This document shows, piece after piece, positions 32,227 to 41,344 of a DNA stretch of 64,000 bases. A program made the position numbers and the translations under genes. Every line of letters begins with the position of its first letter. Positions within the stretch are counted from its first letter, which is position 1. The notes under the pieces are model-generated. The model had not been told where the DNA came from. It did no database searches and was given only the letters and a program-made list of their open reading frames with translations. This DNA is from Actinoplanes sp040639655 (GTDB lineage: Bacteria; Actinomycetota; Actinomycetes; Mycobacteriales; Micromonosporaceae), in NCBI RefSeq assembly GCF_040639655.1, contig NZ_JBFAAI010000001.1:806001-870000 (forward strand), given 5' to 3'.

Positions 32227-33510
32227 ATGGAAAAGTTCGGACGCCGTGCCATGCGCATGGGCGCCGCCGGCCTGGTGGCCGCGCTGGCGATAACCGGTTG
32301 CAGCGGCAAGGACCTGGAAGGCGGCAACACCGAGGGCGGTAACGCCCAGGTCACGCTGAAGATCAACTTCTGGGGCGACATGGGCCTGGACCAGCTGAAG
32401 GCGAAGTACGAGGCGGCCAACCCCAACGTCAAGATCTCGCTGAACACCGGCGAGTACCAGGCGCAGCACCAGGACCTGCAGAAGAAGCTCGTCGCGGGCT
32501 CCGGCGCCCCGGACATCTCGGCCGTCGACGAGGGCTTCATCGTCCAGTTCCGCGAGCAGGCCGACCAGTTCGTCAACCTGAACGACAAGGGCGCCGGCGC
32601 ACTCGAGTCGAAGTACCTGCCGTGGAAGTGGCAGGCCTCGAAGTCGACCGACGGCAAGCAGATCGGCCTCGGCACCGACGTCGGCGGTCTGGCCATGTGC
32701 TACCGCACCGACCTGTTCAAGGCGGCCGGCCTGCCCACCTCCCGCGAAGAGGTCTCCAAGCTCTGGCCGACGTGGGACGCGTTCCTGCAGACCGGCAAGA
32801 CCTACACCGACAAGACGAAGAAGAAGTTCATCGACTCGGCCACCAACCTGTTCAACCCGATCCTCTCGCAGCAGCCGGTCGGCTTCTACAACGAGCAGGA
32901 GCAGCTCCAGATGGAGGGCGGCCCGAAGGTCGGCTTCGACGTCGCGATGAAGGCGCTCGACTCCGGCATCTCGGCGAACCTCGCCAGCTTCCAGCCCAAC
33001 TGGGACCAGGGCTTCAAGAAGGACCAGTTCGCGGTTCTGGCCTGCCCCGCCTGGATGCTCGGTCACATTCAGAAGACCGCGCCCGACCAGGCCGGCAAGT
33101 GGGACATCGCCGCGATCCCGGGCGGCGGCGGTAACTGGGGCGGTTCCTGGTGGACCATCCCCAAGCAGGGCAAGAACGTCGACGAGGCGTACAAGTTCGT
33201 CGAGTGGCTGATCCAGCCGGAGCAGCAGATCGAGGTCTTCAAGACGGTCGGTAACCTGCCGTCGCAGCCGGCGCTCTACAAGGACCCGGCCGTCCTCGAG
33301 TACAAGAAGGAGTTCTTCACCAACGCCCCGACCGGCCAGATCTTCGCCTCCACCGCGGAGAACCTGAAGCCGCAGTACTTGGGCAAGAAGAACGGTCCGA
33401 CCCGGCTCGCCGTGGAGAACGTGATCAACCGCGTCGGCCAGGGCACGCTGAAGTCCGACGCCGCCTGGGCCGAGGCGGTCAAGGAAGCCGAGAAGGCCGC
33501 GAACTCCTGA
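32227..33510 (+). CDS. Carbohydrate ABC transporter substrate-binding lipoprotein
   Basis: 427 residues. Lipobox AITGCSG (Cys near 25) after a short signal peptide; then the family-1 solute-binding fold: TLKINFWGDMGLDQLKAKYE, GAPDISAVDEGFI, GLAMCYRTDLFKAAGLPTS and a C-terminal GGSWWTIPKQGKNVDEAYKF. It captures an oligo- or disaccharide at the cell surface for the two permeases downstream. No glycosidase gene is near, so the sugar cannot be named. A strong hairpin follows the stop and could raise its level relative to the permeases, which is usual for such operons. Confidence 0.94.
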   Translation: MEKFGRRAMRMGAAGLVAALAITGCSGKDLEGGNTEGGNAQVTLKINFWGDMGLDQLKAKYEAANPNVKISLNTGEYQAQHQDLQKKLVAGSGAPDISAVDEGFIVQFREQADQFVNLNDKGAGALESKYLPWKWQASKSTDGKQIGLGTDVGGLAMCYRTDLFKAAGLPTSREEVSKLWPTWDAFLQTGKTYTDKTKKKFIDSATNLFNPILSQQPVGFYNEQEQLQMEGGPKVGFDVAMKALDSGISANLASFQPNWDQGFKKDQFAVLACPAWMLGHIQKTAPDQAGKWDIAAIPGGGGNWGGSWWTIPKQGKNVDEAYKFVEWLIQPEQQIEVFKTVGNLPSQPALYKDPAVLEYKKEFFTNAPTGQIFASTAENLKPQYLGKKNGPTRLAVENVINRVGQGTLKSDAAWAEAVKEAEKAANS

Positions 33511-33525
33511 CCCATCCCGAAGAGA

Positions 33526-33555
33526 ACGGCGGGGCGGCCACGGCCGCCCCGCCGT
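33526..33555 (+). other. Intercistronic hairpin between binding protein and permease
   Basis: A perfect 14-bp stem (33526-33539 with 33542-33555) and a 2-nt loop, 15 nt after the stop and 20 nt before the next start. No T-run, so it is more likely an mRNA stabiliser or partial terminator than a full stop. Confidence 0.65.
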
Positions 33556-33575
33556 CCGGCCCCTAGGAGTTACCC

Positions 33576-34556
33576 GTGGCCCTCACCGACGTGCGCGTCG
33601 CGCACACCGAGGAGCCGAAGCACGCGCCGCCGAAACGGCCGAAGTTCTGGCTCCACCGATTCGACACCAAGACCTTCCCGTACCTGATGATCGCGCCGTT
33701 CTTCGTGCTCTTCGCGATCTTCGGGCTGTTCCCGCTGATCTTCAACGCGGTGGTGTCGCTGCGGCACTGGCACCTCATCGACAAGGAGAAGAACGGCTGG
33801 GTCGGCTTCGACAACTTCACGAAGCTGGCGGGCGACTCCGACTTCTGGGACGCCCTCGTCAACACGTTCGGCATCTTCATCCTCTCCACCGTGCCGCAGC
33901 TGCTGATCGCCCTGATGATCGCGAACCTGCTGAACCGCAAGCTGCGTGGCGCGACCTTCTGGCGGATCGGGATCCTGCTGCCGTACGTCACGCCGGTCGC
34001 CGCGTCGTCACTTGTCTTCGCGGTGTTCTTCAGCCGCGACAACGGCCTGGCCAACTGGTTCCTGTCGCTGGTCGGCTTCGGCCAGGAGCAGCCCCTCGAC
34101 TGGCGCGCGGGCACCTGGAGCAGCTGGATCGCCATCGCCGTCATGGTCAACTGGAAGTGGATCGGCTACAACGCGCTGCTCTACCTGTCCGCGATGCAGG
34201 CGATCCCGAAGGACGTCTACGAGGCCGCTGCGGTCGACGGCGCGGGCCCGTGGCGCCAGCTGTGGAAGATCACCGTGCCGATGATCCAGCCGGTGGTCCT
34301 GTTCACCGTCGTCCTCTCCACCATCGGCGGTCTTCAGCTGTTTACCGAGCCGATGCTCTTCGACGAGAACCCGGCGCAGGCCAACGGTGGTTACGACCAC
34401 CAGTGGCGAACCATCTCGCAGCTCATCTACCGGGTCGGCTGGAGTGACCTCAACCTCGGCTACGCCGCGGCGATGAGCTGGGCACTGTTCTTGATCATTC
34501 TGGTGGTGGCCGGTATCAACGCCCTGGTCACCCGGCGCCTGGGAGGCGGAAAGTGA
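33576..34556 (+). CDS. ABC sugar permease, MalF/UgpA type
   Basis: 326 residues, six membrane helices after a hydrophilic N-terminus. The ATPase-contacting EAA loop is clear: EAAAVDGAGPWRQLWKITVP (about 217-236). GTG 33576 with AGGAG 7 nt upstream. The stop overlaps the next gene as GTGA. It forms the membrane channel together with the MalG-type partner. No ATP-binding subunit is encoded here; in actinobacteria a shared ATPase (MsiK type) often serves such importers. Confidence 0.94.
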   Translation: MALTDVRVAHTEEPKHAPPKRPKFWLHRFDTKTFPYLMIAPFFVLFAIFGLFPLIFNAVVSLRHWHLIDKEKNGWVGFDNFTKLAGDSDFWDALVNTFGIFILSTVPQLLIALMIANLLNRKLRGATFWRIGILLPYVTPVAASSLVFAVFFSRDNGLANWFLSLVGFGQEQPLDWRAGTWSSWIAIAVMVNWKWIGYNALLYLSAMQAIPKDVYEAAAVDGAGPWRQLWKITVPMIQPVVLFTVVLSTIGGLQLFTEPMLFDENPAQANGGYDHQWRTISQLIYRVGWSDLNLGYAAAMSWALFLIILVVAGINALVTRRLGGGK

Positions 34557-35407
34557 GCAGCCGCCTGTTGAGCCGGGCGCCCCAGGACACCCCGGGCACC
34601 TGGAAGTCGTACCTCGGGCTGGCCGCGATCCTGCTGATCTCGGCCTTCCCCGTGTACTGGATGTTCGTCATCGCGACCAGCAGCGACGAGGCCGTGATGT
34701 CGTCGCCGCCGGCGCTGATCCCCGGCGATCAACTGATGGTGAACCTGCGTGAGGTCTTCACCATGCAGGACGTCTTCTTCACCGCCTCGCTGATCAACAG
34801 CTTGATCGTGGCCGTCGCGGTGACCGCGTCGACGCTGTTCTTCTGCTCGCTGGCCGGCTTCGCCTTCGCCAAGCTGCGTTTCAAGGGCAACAACGTCCTG
34901 ATGTTCATCGTCATCCTGACCCTGACGGTGCCGAACCAGCTCGGCGTGGTCGCGCTCTTCATCGTGATGAACGAGCTCGGCTGGAACGGCACCCTGCTCG
35001 CGGTCATCGCCCCCGGCCTGGTCACGGCGTTCGGCGTCTTCTACATGCGCCAGTTCATCGGGCACGCGATCCCGGACGAGCTGGTCGAGGCGGCCCGCAT
35101 CGACGGCGCTCTCACGCTGCGCATCTACTGGACGATCGTCCTCCCGGCGGTCCGGCCGGCCCTCGCGGTCCTGGGCCTGCTCACCTTCGTGGCCACCTGG
35201 AACGACTTCCAGTGGCCACTGATCACCCTGAACGGCACCGATTTCCCCACGTCGATGGTCGCTCTCTCCGACCTGGCGAGCGGCAACTACGTGGTGTACC
35301 GCCGCGTGCTGGCCGGTGCCTTCGTCGCCACGGTTCCCCTGGTCATCCTGCTGCTGCTCGGCGGCCGCCAGCTGGTCCGCGGCATCATGGAGGGCGCGCT
35401 CAAGTAG
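34553..35407 (+). CDS. ABC sugar permease, MalG type
   Basis: 284 residues, six helices. EAA loop EAARIDGALTLRIYWTIVLP near residue 182 and the C-terminal RQLVRGIMEGALK are typical of MalG-type permeases. Start GTG 34553 overlaps the previous stop by 4 bp, with GGAGGCGG just upstream. Last gene of the operon; a terminator follows. Confidence 0.94.
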   Translation: MSSRLLSRAPQDTPGTWKSYLGLAAILLISAFPVYWMFVIATSSDEAVMSSPPALIPGDQLMVNLREVFTMQDVFFTASLINSLIVAVAVTASTLFFCSLAGFAFAKLRFKGNNVLMFIVILTLTVPNQLGVVALFIVMNELGWNGTLLAVIAPGLVTAFGVFYMRQFIGHAIPDELVEAARIDGALTLRIYWTIVLPAVRPALAVLGLLTFVATWNDFQWPLITLNGTDFPTSMVALSDLASGNYVVYRRVLAGAFVATVPLVILLLLGGRQLVRGIMEGALK

Positions 35408-35422
35408 GCGAACCCGGAAGCA

Positions 35423-35470
35423 GAGGCCCGCTCACCAGCTCTCGGTGGGCGGGCCTCACCGTTTCCTTTC
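35423..35470 (+). terminator. Terminator of the carbohydrate ABC operon
   Basis: 14-bp stem GAGGCCCGCTCACC/GGTGGGCGGGCCTC (one G-T pair), 7-nt loop, then ACCGTTTCCTTTC. Confidence 0.75.
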
Positions 35471-35579
35471 AGCGAAAGCTAAGCCGGTACGCAGGTGGAC
35501 TCAGCCGGACCAACGGTCGTCCCGGCAGGGTGCCCGATCGAGCCACCCCGGTGGCGTTCGGAGAACCCTGAGGAGTCCG

Positions 35580-37700
35580 ATGAAGAAGAAACTGGGTCGT
35601 CTCGCGGTCACCGCGGGGGTGACCGTGGCGGTGATTGCACCTCTCGCCACCACCGCGGCCGCCGTCGTGGTGAATCCCGGCACCAGGCAGGGCAGCCTGA
35701 CCCAGGCCGGCCCGCTCGCCGAGCACGGGTTCCCGGCCTGGTACCGGGACAGCAACGGGCTGCGGCTGGAAGCCTGCACCACCCTGGAGGACCCGCTCTG
35801 CTCGACGCTGCCGGACGAGGTGCCGAACCCGGACGCGCCGGTCTCGTACCCGGACAACTTCCCGGGCGAGTTCTTCTACCAGCTGGCCGGTGCCGAGATG
35901 ACCCTGTCCAACGGGGTCGACTTCGGGATCGGTATGGACCTCGAGGGTGCCTGGGCGGCCGAGGAGGTCAAGGACGGCGACCAGATGGTGTTCGGCCGGG
36001 TCCGGATCCGGTTCGACGCCAACGAGGGTGACCGTTTCCGGATCACCCACCCGTACGGCATCGACGATCTGACCGCCACCGACCGGGGCGTCAACATGAC
36101 CGAGGACATCGGCACCACGCCGGGTGCCTTCGGCCACGCGATCAGCAGCCGGATCGGGCCGTTCCTCAAGTGGGACCCGGCGGTCGCACCGGCGGCGCCG
36201 GCCGGGTACACCGGTGACCCCGGCGTCGATCACCAGGTGGTCGGCAGCCCCTACAGCACCAACTTCGTCCGGGTGGAGCAGCTCGACCCGGTCAGCGGCG
36301 CGGTGACCGCGCAACTCGGGTTCACCGACCTGTTCAGCGTGCAGGGCCGCTACGCCACCAACTCGGGCGTCGACATCGACCAGGCCACCTACACGGTCGG
36401 TGCGGACGGCAGCGGTGTCGTCGAGGTCTATGCCACCAGCGAGCCCGGCCAGTCCATCGAGGTGAGCGCCAACGCCGTGCTCGGCTTCCGGACCACCAAG
36501 CTGCGCGGCGGCAACGGCCGGTACTACGGCCGGTTCCCGGTCACCGGCCCGGTTCCGCCCGGCGTCACCATCGAGGTGGTCAACTCCGGTGACCGCCCGG
36601 TCGCGAAGAAGACCCGCAAGGTGGTCGACGTCGTCCGGGTCACCGACGCCCGGTACGACTCGGACGCCGGCACCCTGACCGTCGCCGCCTCCTCCAGCGA
36701 CGCCGACGTGACACCGCCGGCCTTCTCGGTCACCGGGTTCGGCCCGATCAACGGCCCGTTCACCGGGGTCACCGCGCCGCCCGCGACGGTCACCGTCACC
36801 TCGACCGGCGGCGGTTCGACCACGGTTCCGGTGACCGGTACCGGTCAGGTGTTCCTGCCGGACATGCCGGTGGCGAGCGCGGTCGCGACGTCCGGCGCGG
36901 TCGCCGGCCAGCGGGTCGTCCTGGACGGTTCCGGCTCGACCGGTTCGATCGACTCGTACGCCTGGAGCCAGATCTCCGGCCCGAACGTGCCGCTCACCGA
37001 CGCGACACTGGCGAAGGCCTCGTTCGTGCCCACCACGCCCGGCACCTACTCGTTCCGGCTGGCCGTGTCCGGTCCCGGTGGCGCCGGGCTGCCGGCCACC
37101 GTGACCGTGGTGATCGGCGGTACCGCTCCCGCCCAGGCCGCCGCCGGCGCCGACCAGACCGTGGTCCGCGGCCGTACCGTCACCCTGGACGGTTCCGGGT
37201 CGACCGGTGCCGAGACGTACTCGTGGCGGCAGGTGTCCGGCCCGGCCGTGACCCTCGTCGGTGCGACCAGCGCCCGGCCGACGTTCACCTACCCGGCCAT
37301 GACGCTGCCGGCGGCTCCCGGCCCGAACGACGGGTACGTGCACAACAACGACCCGGTCGTGCTCGAGCTGGCGGTCACGAACCCGGCCGGCACCGGCACG
37401 GCACGGGTGACGATCCGGCCGCAGGCGGAGACGCTCGGCGGGCTGACGGTCCGGTACCGCACCGGCAACAACGAGTGGCGCATCTCCGGCACCAGCAGCC
37501 TGCTCGCCGGGCAGCGGGTCACCGCGGTCCTGGGCAGCACGCTGACCGGCCGGGTGGTCGGCGCTCCGGTCACCGTCGACGCGGCGGGTGGGTTCAGCAT
37601 CCGGGTCACCGGGCCGAACCCCGGCGCGGTGCGCACGATCAGCTTCGTGACGTCGACCGGCGCCCAGGTGCTCGGCACTCCGGTGACCGTCACCAACTGA
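35580..37700 (+). CDS. Secreted PKD/Ig-like repeat protein
   Basis: 706 residues. Signal peptide of about 28 residues (KKKLGRLAVTAGVTVAVIAP). The N-terminal domain starts GFPAWYRDSNGLRLEAC with paired cysteines (ACTTLEDPLC), a domain seen in many bacterial secreted proteins but without a known role. It is followed by several beta-rich domains, two of them PKD-like (GQRVVLDGSGSTGSIDSYAW and GRTVTLDGSGSTGAETYSW). No sorting signal or membrane anchor is visible at the C-terminus, so it is probably released. ATG 35580 with GAGGAG 6-10 nt upstream; the frame extends upstream without conservation. It is likely an adhesin or matrix-type protein; ligand unknown. Confidence 0.82.
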   Translation: MKKKLGRLAVTAGVTVAVIAPLATTAAAVVVNPGTRQGSLTQAGPLAEHGFPAWYRDSNGLRLEACTTLEDPLCSTLPDEVPNPDAPVSYPDNFPGEFFYQLAGAEMTLSNGVDFGIGMDLEGAWAAEEVKDGDQMVFGRVRIRFDANEGDRFRITHPYGIDDLTATDRGVNMTEDIGTTPGAFGHAISSRIGPFLKWDPAVAPAAPAGYTGDPGVDHQVVGSPYSTNFVRVEQLDPVSGAVTAQLGFTDLFSVQGRYATNSGVDIDQATYTVGADGSGVVEVYATSEPGQSIEVSANAVLGFRTTKLRGGNGRYYGRFPVTGPVPPGVTIEVVNSGDRPVAKKTRKVVDVVRVTDARYDSDAGTLTVAASSSDADVTPPAFSVTGFGPINGPFTGVTAPPATVTVTSTGGGSTTVPVTGTGQVFLPDMPVASAVATSGAVAGQRVVLDGSGSTGSIDSYAWSQISGPNVPLTDATLAKASFVPTTPGTYSFRLAVSGPGGAGLPATVTVVIGGTAPAQAAAGADQTVVRGRTVTLDGSGSTGAETYSWRQVSGPAVTLVGATSARPTFTYPAMTLPAAPGPNDGYVHNNDPVVLELAVTNPAGTGTARVTIRPQAETLGGLTVRYRTGNNEWRISGTSSLLAGQRVTAVLGSTLTGRVVGAPVTVDAAGGFSIRVTGPNPGAVRTISFVTSTGAQVLGTPVTVTN

Positions 37701-37761
37701 CACCGCTCGCACCGGAGGACGCGTAGCCGTACTCCCGGAAGGGTCTGAACAACAGCAAAGA

Positions 37762-37793
37762 AGGCGGCGGGCTCCCACCGGGGCCCGCCGCCT
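37762..37793. terminator. Bidirectional terminator between the PKD protein and SARP genes
   Basis: 11-bp perfect stem AGGCGGCGGGC/GCCCGCCGCCT with a ~10-nt loop between converging genes. Confidence 0.7.
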
Positions 37794-37804
37794 CCGTGCG
37801 GGGG

Positions 37805-39538
37805 TCAGGCGTCGGCGGCCAGGCGGCGGCGGAGGTAGCGGGCCGAGGCCGCGGAGACCTGCCCGGAAACCGCCGCGCTGGTCAGCGAGCTGCGGTGCCG
37901 GACCCGGCCGTCCTCGTTCTCGGTGAGCAGGTGCGCGTGCACCAGATGGTCCAGACAGGACAGCAGTTCCGGCAGCGAGTAACCGGTGAGTGTCGACAGT
38001 TCGGCCACGCTCAGCGGTCCGAGGACCGCGCACAGCCGCAGGATCTCCCACGACGGGTCGGGCATCCAGCGGGTGCGCTGCCGGGCGATCTGCATGGCCA
38101 CCGCATGCGACACCTGGGTGGGGCGCAGCGCGGCGCCGACCAGCGCCGGTATGCCACCGGTCCGCTCCGCCAGCTCCTCGTGGCCGAGTTCGGACAGGTC
38201 GCGCTCGGTGAGCGGTTCCAGCCGCAGCACGACCGGGGAGCCCAGCCCGGAGAGCGGGCGCTCGGCGATCTCCGACGGATAGCAGTAGGTGAGCACGATC
38301 CGCAGCGCGGAACAGTGCCGACCGAGCCATGCCAGCTCGGCGACGCTTGCGGCATCCAGTTCGGCGGCGTCGTCGATGGCCACGAAGATCGGTTCCGGGC
38401 CGTCGAACGCGGTGCCGATCAGTTCCAGATCGGGGCGCAGCAGCGGCCGGTCCGGGCCGGCGGCGTCGACGACCGCCAGCACCTCGGGCTTGGCGCCCAG
38501 ATCGGTGAGGGCAGCCCGCAACCAGGCGTGCCGCAGCACCCCGACCGAGGACCCGCCGTGCCCGATGCCGACCCGGCCGGGTGCGTGCCGTTCCAGTTCG
38601 GCCAGGAACGCCGACTTGCCGGACCCGGACGGCCCGACGATGTGCACCACCGGCGGCGGGTCCGGCTCCAGCAGCACCCGTAGCTCGGTGACCCGGCCGA
38701 GGAAAAGACCCCGGCAGAGCTCGGGCGGCGGCACCGGCACCGGGACGCGTACGGGGCCCGGGGCCGGCTCCGGGGTCGGTTCCACCGGGGCGGTACGGGT
38801 GGCGAGCACCTCCCGTTTGAGCCGGGTCAGCTCCGCCGACGGCGTGACCCCGAGTTCCTCGTCGAGCAGCTGACGGCAGCGCTCGAAGATCCGCAGCGCG
38901 TCGTCCTGACGGTCCATCGCGATCGCGGCCGTCATCGCGGCCCGGTAGCCGGACTCCAGGAACGGGTTGAGCTCGATCGCCTCCTGGGCCAGGCGCAGCG
39001 ACCGGGCCGGGTCGTCGGGCAGCACGCACTCGGACGTCTGCAGCAGCGCGTTGACGGCCGCGACCTGCACCTCGGTCCGGATGGGATCGGCCCATTCGGC
39101 GTACGGGTCCTCCGGGAACGGCAGCTGACGGGCCAGCGCGAGGATGTCGGCGTGCACGGTCAGGCGGTCCGGGCAGCCCGGGGTGAGCGAGTCGAGCCGC
39201 CGGATCAGCGACCGCAGCTCGGCCAGGTCGAGCCCGGCCCGGCTGGTGTCGAACAGATAGCCACCGCTGCGGGTGACGATGAACCAGTTCGCCGGGGAAC
39301 CGTCGGGCTGGAGCCGCCGCCGGATCACCGACACGTAGTGCTCCAGCGCCGCCACATGGTTTCCCGGCAGGTCGTCACCCCAGACCGAGTCCGCGAGCGC
39401 ATCCTTCGACTGGATCCGGTCGTGCCGTGCGGCCAGCACGGCCAGGACCTGCCGGGCCCGTCTCGGCAGTTCGCCGGCGGGCAGAACCTCGCCGGTGTCG
39501 CCGGTGACGGTCAGCTGTCCGAGCACGCTGACGCGCAT
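37805..39538 (-). CDS. SARP/AfsR-type transcriptional regulator with ATPase domain
   Basis: 577 residues. MRVSVLGQLTVTG plus RRARQVLAVLAARHDRIQSKD forms the OmpR-like winged helix (1-95); a bacterial transcriptional activation domain follows (about 100-245, DALRIFERCRQLLDEELGVTPS); then a Pro-rich linker and a STAND-type ATPase with Walker A VGPSGSGKSAFL (about 311) and Walker B FVAIDDAAEL. The tetratricopeptide region of full AfsR is missing. SARP proteins activate nearby pathway genes by binding heptamer direct repeats. ATG 39538 (GAGGAGG upstream) is preferred over a longer opening at 39631. It is divergent from the multicopper oxidase gene, its most likely target. Confidence 0.9.
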   Translation of the reverse strand: MRVSVLGQLTVTGDTGEVLPAGELPRRARQVLAVLAARHDRIQSKDALADSVWGDDLPGNHVAALEHYVSVIRRRLQPDGSPANWFIVTRSGGYLFDTSRAGLDLAELRSLIRRLDSLTPGCPDRLTVHADILALARQLPFPEDPYAEWADPIRTEVQVAAVNALLQTSECVLPDDPARSLRLAQEAIELNPFLESGYRAAMTAAIAMDRQDDALRIFERCRQLLDEELGVTPSAELTRLKREVLATRTAPVEPTPEPAPGPVRVPVPVPPPELCRGLFLGRVTELRVLLEPDPPPVVHIVGPSGSGKSAFLAELERHAPGRVGIGHGGSSVGVLRHAWLRAALTDLGAKPEVLAVVDAAGPDRPLLRPDLELIGTAFDGPEPIFVAIDDAAELDAASVAELAWLGRHCSALRIVLTYCYPSEIAERPLSGLGSPVVLRLEPLTERDLSELGHEELAERTGGIPALVGAALRPTQVSHAVAMQIARQRTRWMPDPSWEILRLCAVLGPLSVAELSTLTGYSLPELLSCLDHLVHAHLLTENEDGRVRHRSSLTSAAVSGQVSAASARYLRRRLAADA

Positions 39539-39673
39539 CTTGCCTCCTCGTGAGCTTCTACGGGGAGACGTTTCGGCGCCGGGTATGCCCGGGTTGAGGC
39601 TTTCCACAGGATTACCAAAGGCCCTCCGCATAGCGTCCGCGACCGACTGATGGATGGAACCTGAGGGAGTTCG
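39539..39673. promoter_or_regulatory. Divergent control region between SARP gene and multicopper oxidase gene
   Basis: 135 bp. It contains CCGGG-TATG-CCCGG (39579-39592), a small inverted repeat, and TAGCGT (39631-39636), a candidate -10 for the oxidase gene with a ~31-nt leader. No clear SARP heptamer repeats could be picked out by eye. Confidence 0.4.
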
Positions 39674-41344
39674 ATGTCACGGGGAAGTGTGAGCCGGCGG
39701 GGTCTGTTGAAGGGCGCATTGGCGCTGGGCGGCGGCGGGATCATGCTCGCGGCCGGCGGTGGCGCGGTGATCGCCAAGTCGAGCGGGCTGGCCAGGAAGA
39801 ACACGCCCACGCCGTACACCAGCATGTTCCGCAGGCCGCCGGTGCTGACGCCGTTCGAGGAGGGCGTCGACGACCAGGGCCCGTTCCAGAAGTACCGGCT
39901 GACGCAGAAGACCGGGCTCGCCAGCATCGTTCCGGGCCTCACCACGCCGATCGCCGGCTACAACGGGATCTTTCCGGGGCCGACCATCCGGGTCCCGCGG
40001 GGCACCCGCTCCGAGGTGCGGATCAAGAACGCGCTGACCCTGAACCGGCTCAACGGCAAGCCGTTCAGCACGGTCACCCACCTGCACGGCTCGGCGTCGC
40101 TGCCGCAGTACGACGGATACGCCAACGACCACAGCCACCCGGGCGAGTGCAAGACCTATCTCTACCCGAACTGGCAGCCGGCCCGGACGCTCTGGTACCA
40201 CGACCACAACCACCGGACCACGGCCGAGAACGCCTACACCGGCCTGGCCGGGATGTACCACCTCACCGACGAGTACGAGGCCGCGCAGTTGCCGCAAGGT
40301 CAGTACGACGTTCCGATCGTGGTCAACGACATGGCGTTCAAGCCGGACGGCTCGGTGGCGTTCGACGACCAGGACCACGCCGGTTTCATGGGTGACGTGA
40401 TCCTGGTCAACGGGGTGCCGTGGCCGAAGATGCGGGTCAAGCCGAGGGTCTACCGGTTCCGCATCCTGGTGTCGTCGGTGTCCCGGTCGTACCGATGGAA
40501 GCTCAGCACCGGCGAGCCGTTCCACGTGGTGGCGACCGACGGCGGGCTGACGCCGAAGGTGACCGAGGTGGGCTCGTTCCGGCACAGCTCCGGCGAGCGC
40601 TACGAGGTGCTCATCGACTTCCGCAAGTACCGGGTCGGCCAGAAGATCGAGCTGCGGAACCTGAGCAACAAGAACAACGAGGACTTCGACAACACCGGCA
40701 AGGTGATGCAGTTCGAGGTGGTCGCCGACTCGGGAGCGCCGGACACCTACGTGATCCCGACGACCCTGGACGCCGGCCCGGTGCCGTGGGCGAACCGGGG
40801 CGCGATCGACGTGATGAAGCTGAAGCCGGAGATGGCCACGGCCCGCCGGACGGTACGGGTCGAGCGCAAGCACGGGCTCTGGACGGTCAACGGGGAGACC
40901 TGGGACGACGTCGAGAAGAGCAACTTCAAGCGGGTGCTGGGCAACCCCGCCCCGTACGACGTGGAGATCTGGGACCTGGTGAACGAGTCGGGCGGCTGGT
41001 TCCACCCGGTGCACATCCACCTGGTCGACGGCATGGTCCTGGCGCGCAACAACACCCCGGGCAACAAGCCGTACGCCTGGGAGAACGGCCCGAAGGACGT
41101 CTTCTACCTGGGCGAGAACGAGACGGCCTCGGTGCTCATGCAGTTCGTCACGGGGGACGGCAACGACGGCGGCCGTTACATGCTGCACTGCCACAACCTG
41201 GTGCACGAGGACAGCGACATGATGATCCAGTTCGCGGTCGGCGACCTGGACGCCAACGACCCGGTCGTCGCGGACCCCGCGTACCACGACCAGATGCCCG
41301 AGCAGCCCGTCGTGTACGGCCCGAGCTACCCGCTGGGCAGCTGA
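39674..41344 (+). CDS. Tat-exported multicopper oxidase
   Basis: 556 residues. Twin-arginine signal SRRGLLKGALALGGGG (7-22). Three cupredoxin domains with all copper ligands: His136-x-His138 (THLHGS), His176-x-His178 and His180 (YHDHNH), HPVHIH (about 443-448) and the type-1/type-3 cluster HCHNLVHEDSDMM (505-517) with axial Met516. The enzyme oxidises a phenolic, metal or bilirubin-like donor and reduces O2 to water outside the membrane; the WYHDHNH and HEDSDMM variants resemble the CotA/bilirubin-oxidase group. ATG 39674 with GAGGGAG upstream. Its stop shares a base with the start of the next gene. Confidence 0.93.
   Translation: MSRGSVSRRGLLKGALALGGGGIMLAAGGGAVIAKSSGLARKNTPTPYTSMFRRPPVLTPFEEGVDDQGPFQKYRLTQKTGLASIVPGLTTPIAGYNGIFPGPTIRVPRGTRSEVRIKNALTLNRLNGKPFSTVTHLHGSASLPQYDGYANDHSHPGECKTYLYPNWQPARTLWYHDHNHRTTAENAYTGLAGMYHLTDEYEAAQLPQGQYDVPIVVNDMAFKPDGSVAFDDQDHAGFMGDVILVNGVPWPKMRVKPRVYRFRILVSSVSRSYRWKLSTGEPFHVVATDGGLTPKVTEVGSFRHSSGERYEVLIDFRKYRVGQKIELRNLSNKNNEDFDNTGKVMQFEVVADSGAPDTYVIPTTLDAGPVPWANRGAIDVMKLKPEMATARRTVRVERKHGLWTVNGETWDDVEKSNFKRVLGNPAPYDVEIWDLVNESGGWFHPVHIHLVDGMVLARNNTPGNKPYAWENGPKDVFYLGENETASVLMQFVTGDGNDGGRYMLHCHNLVHEDSDMMIQFAVGDLDANDPVVADPAYHDQMPEQPVVYGPSYPLGS

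Noticed and set aside
35469..39095. 1208-residue open frame on the minus strand
   Set aside because: It is antisense to the PKD-protein gene and out of frame with the SARP gene, Arg/Gly/Pro-rich and without domains; a GC-rich shadow frame.
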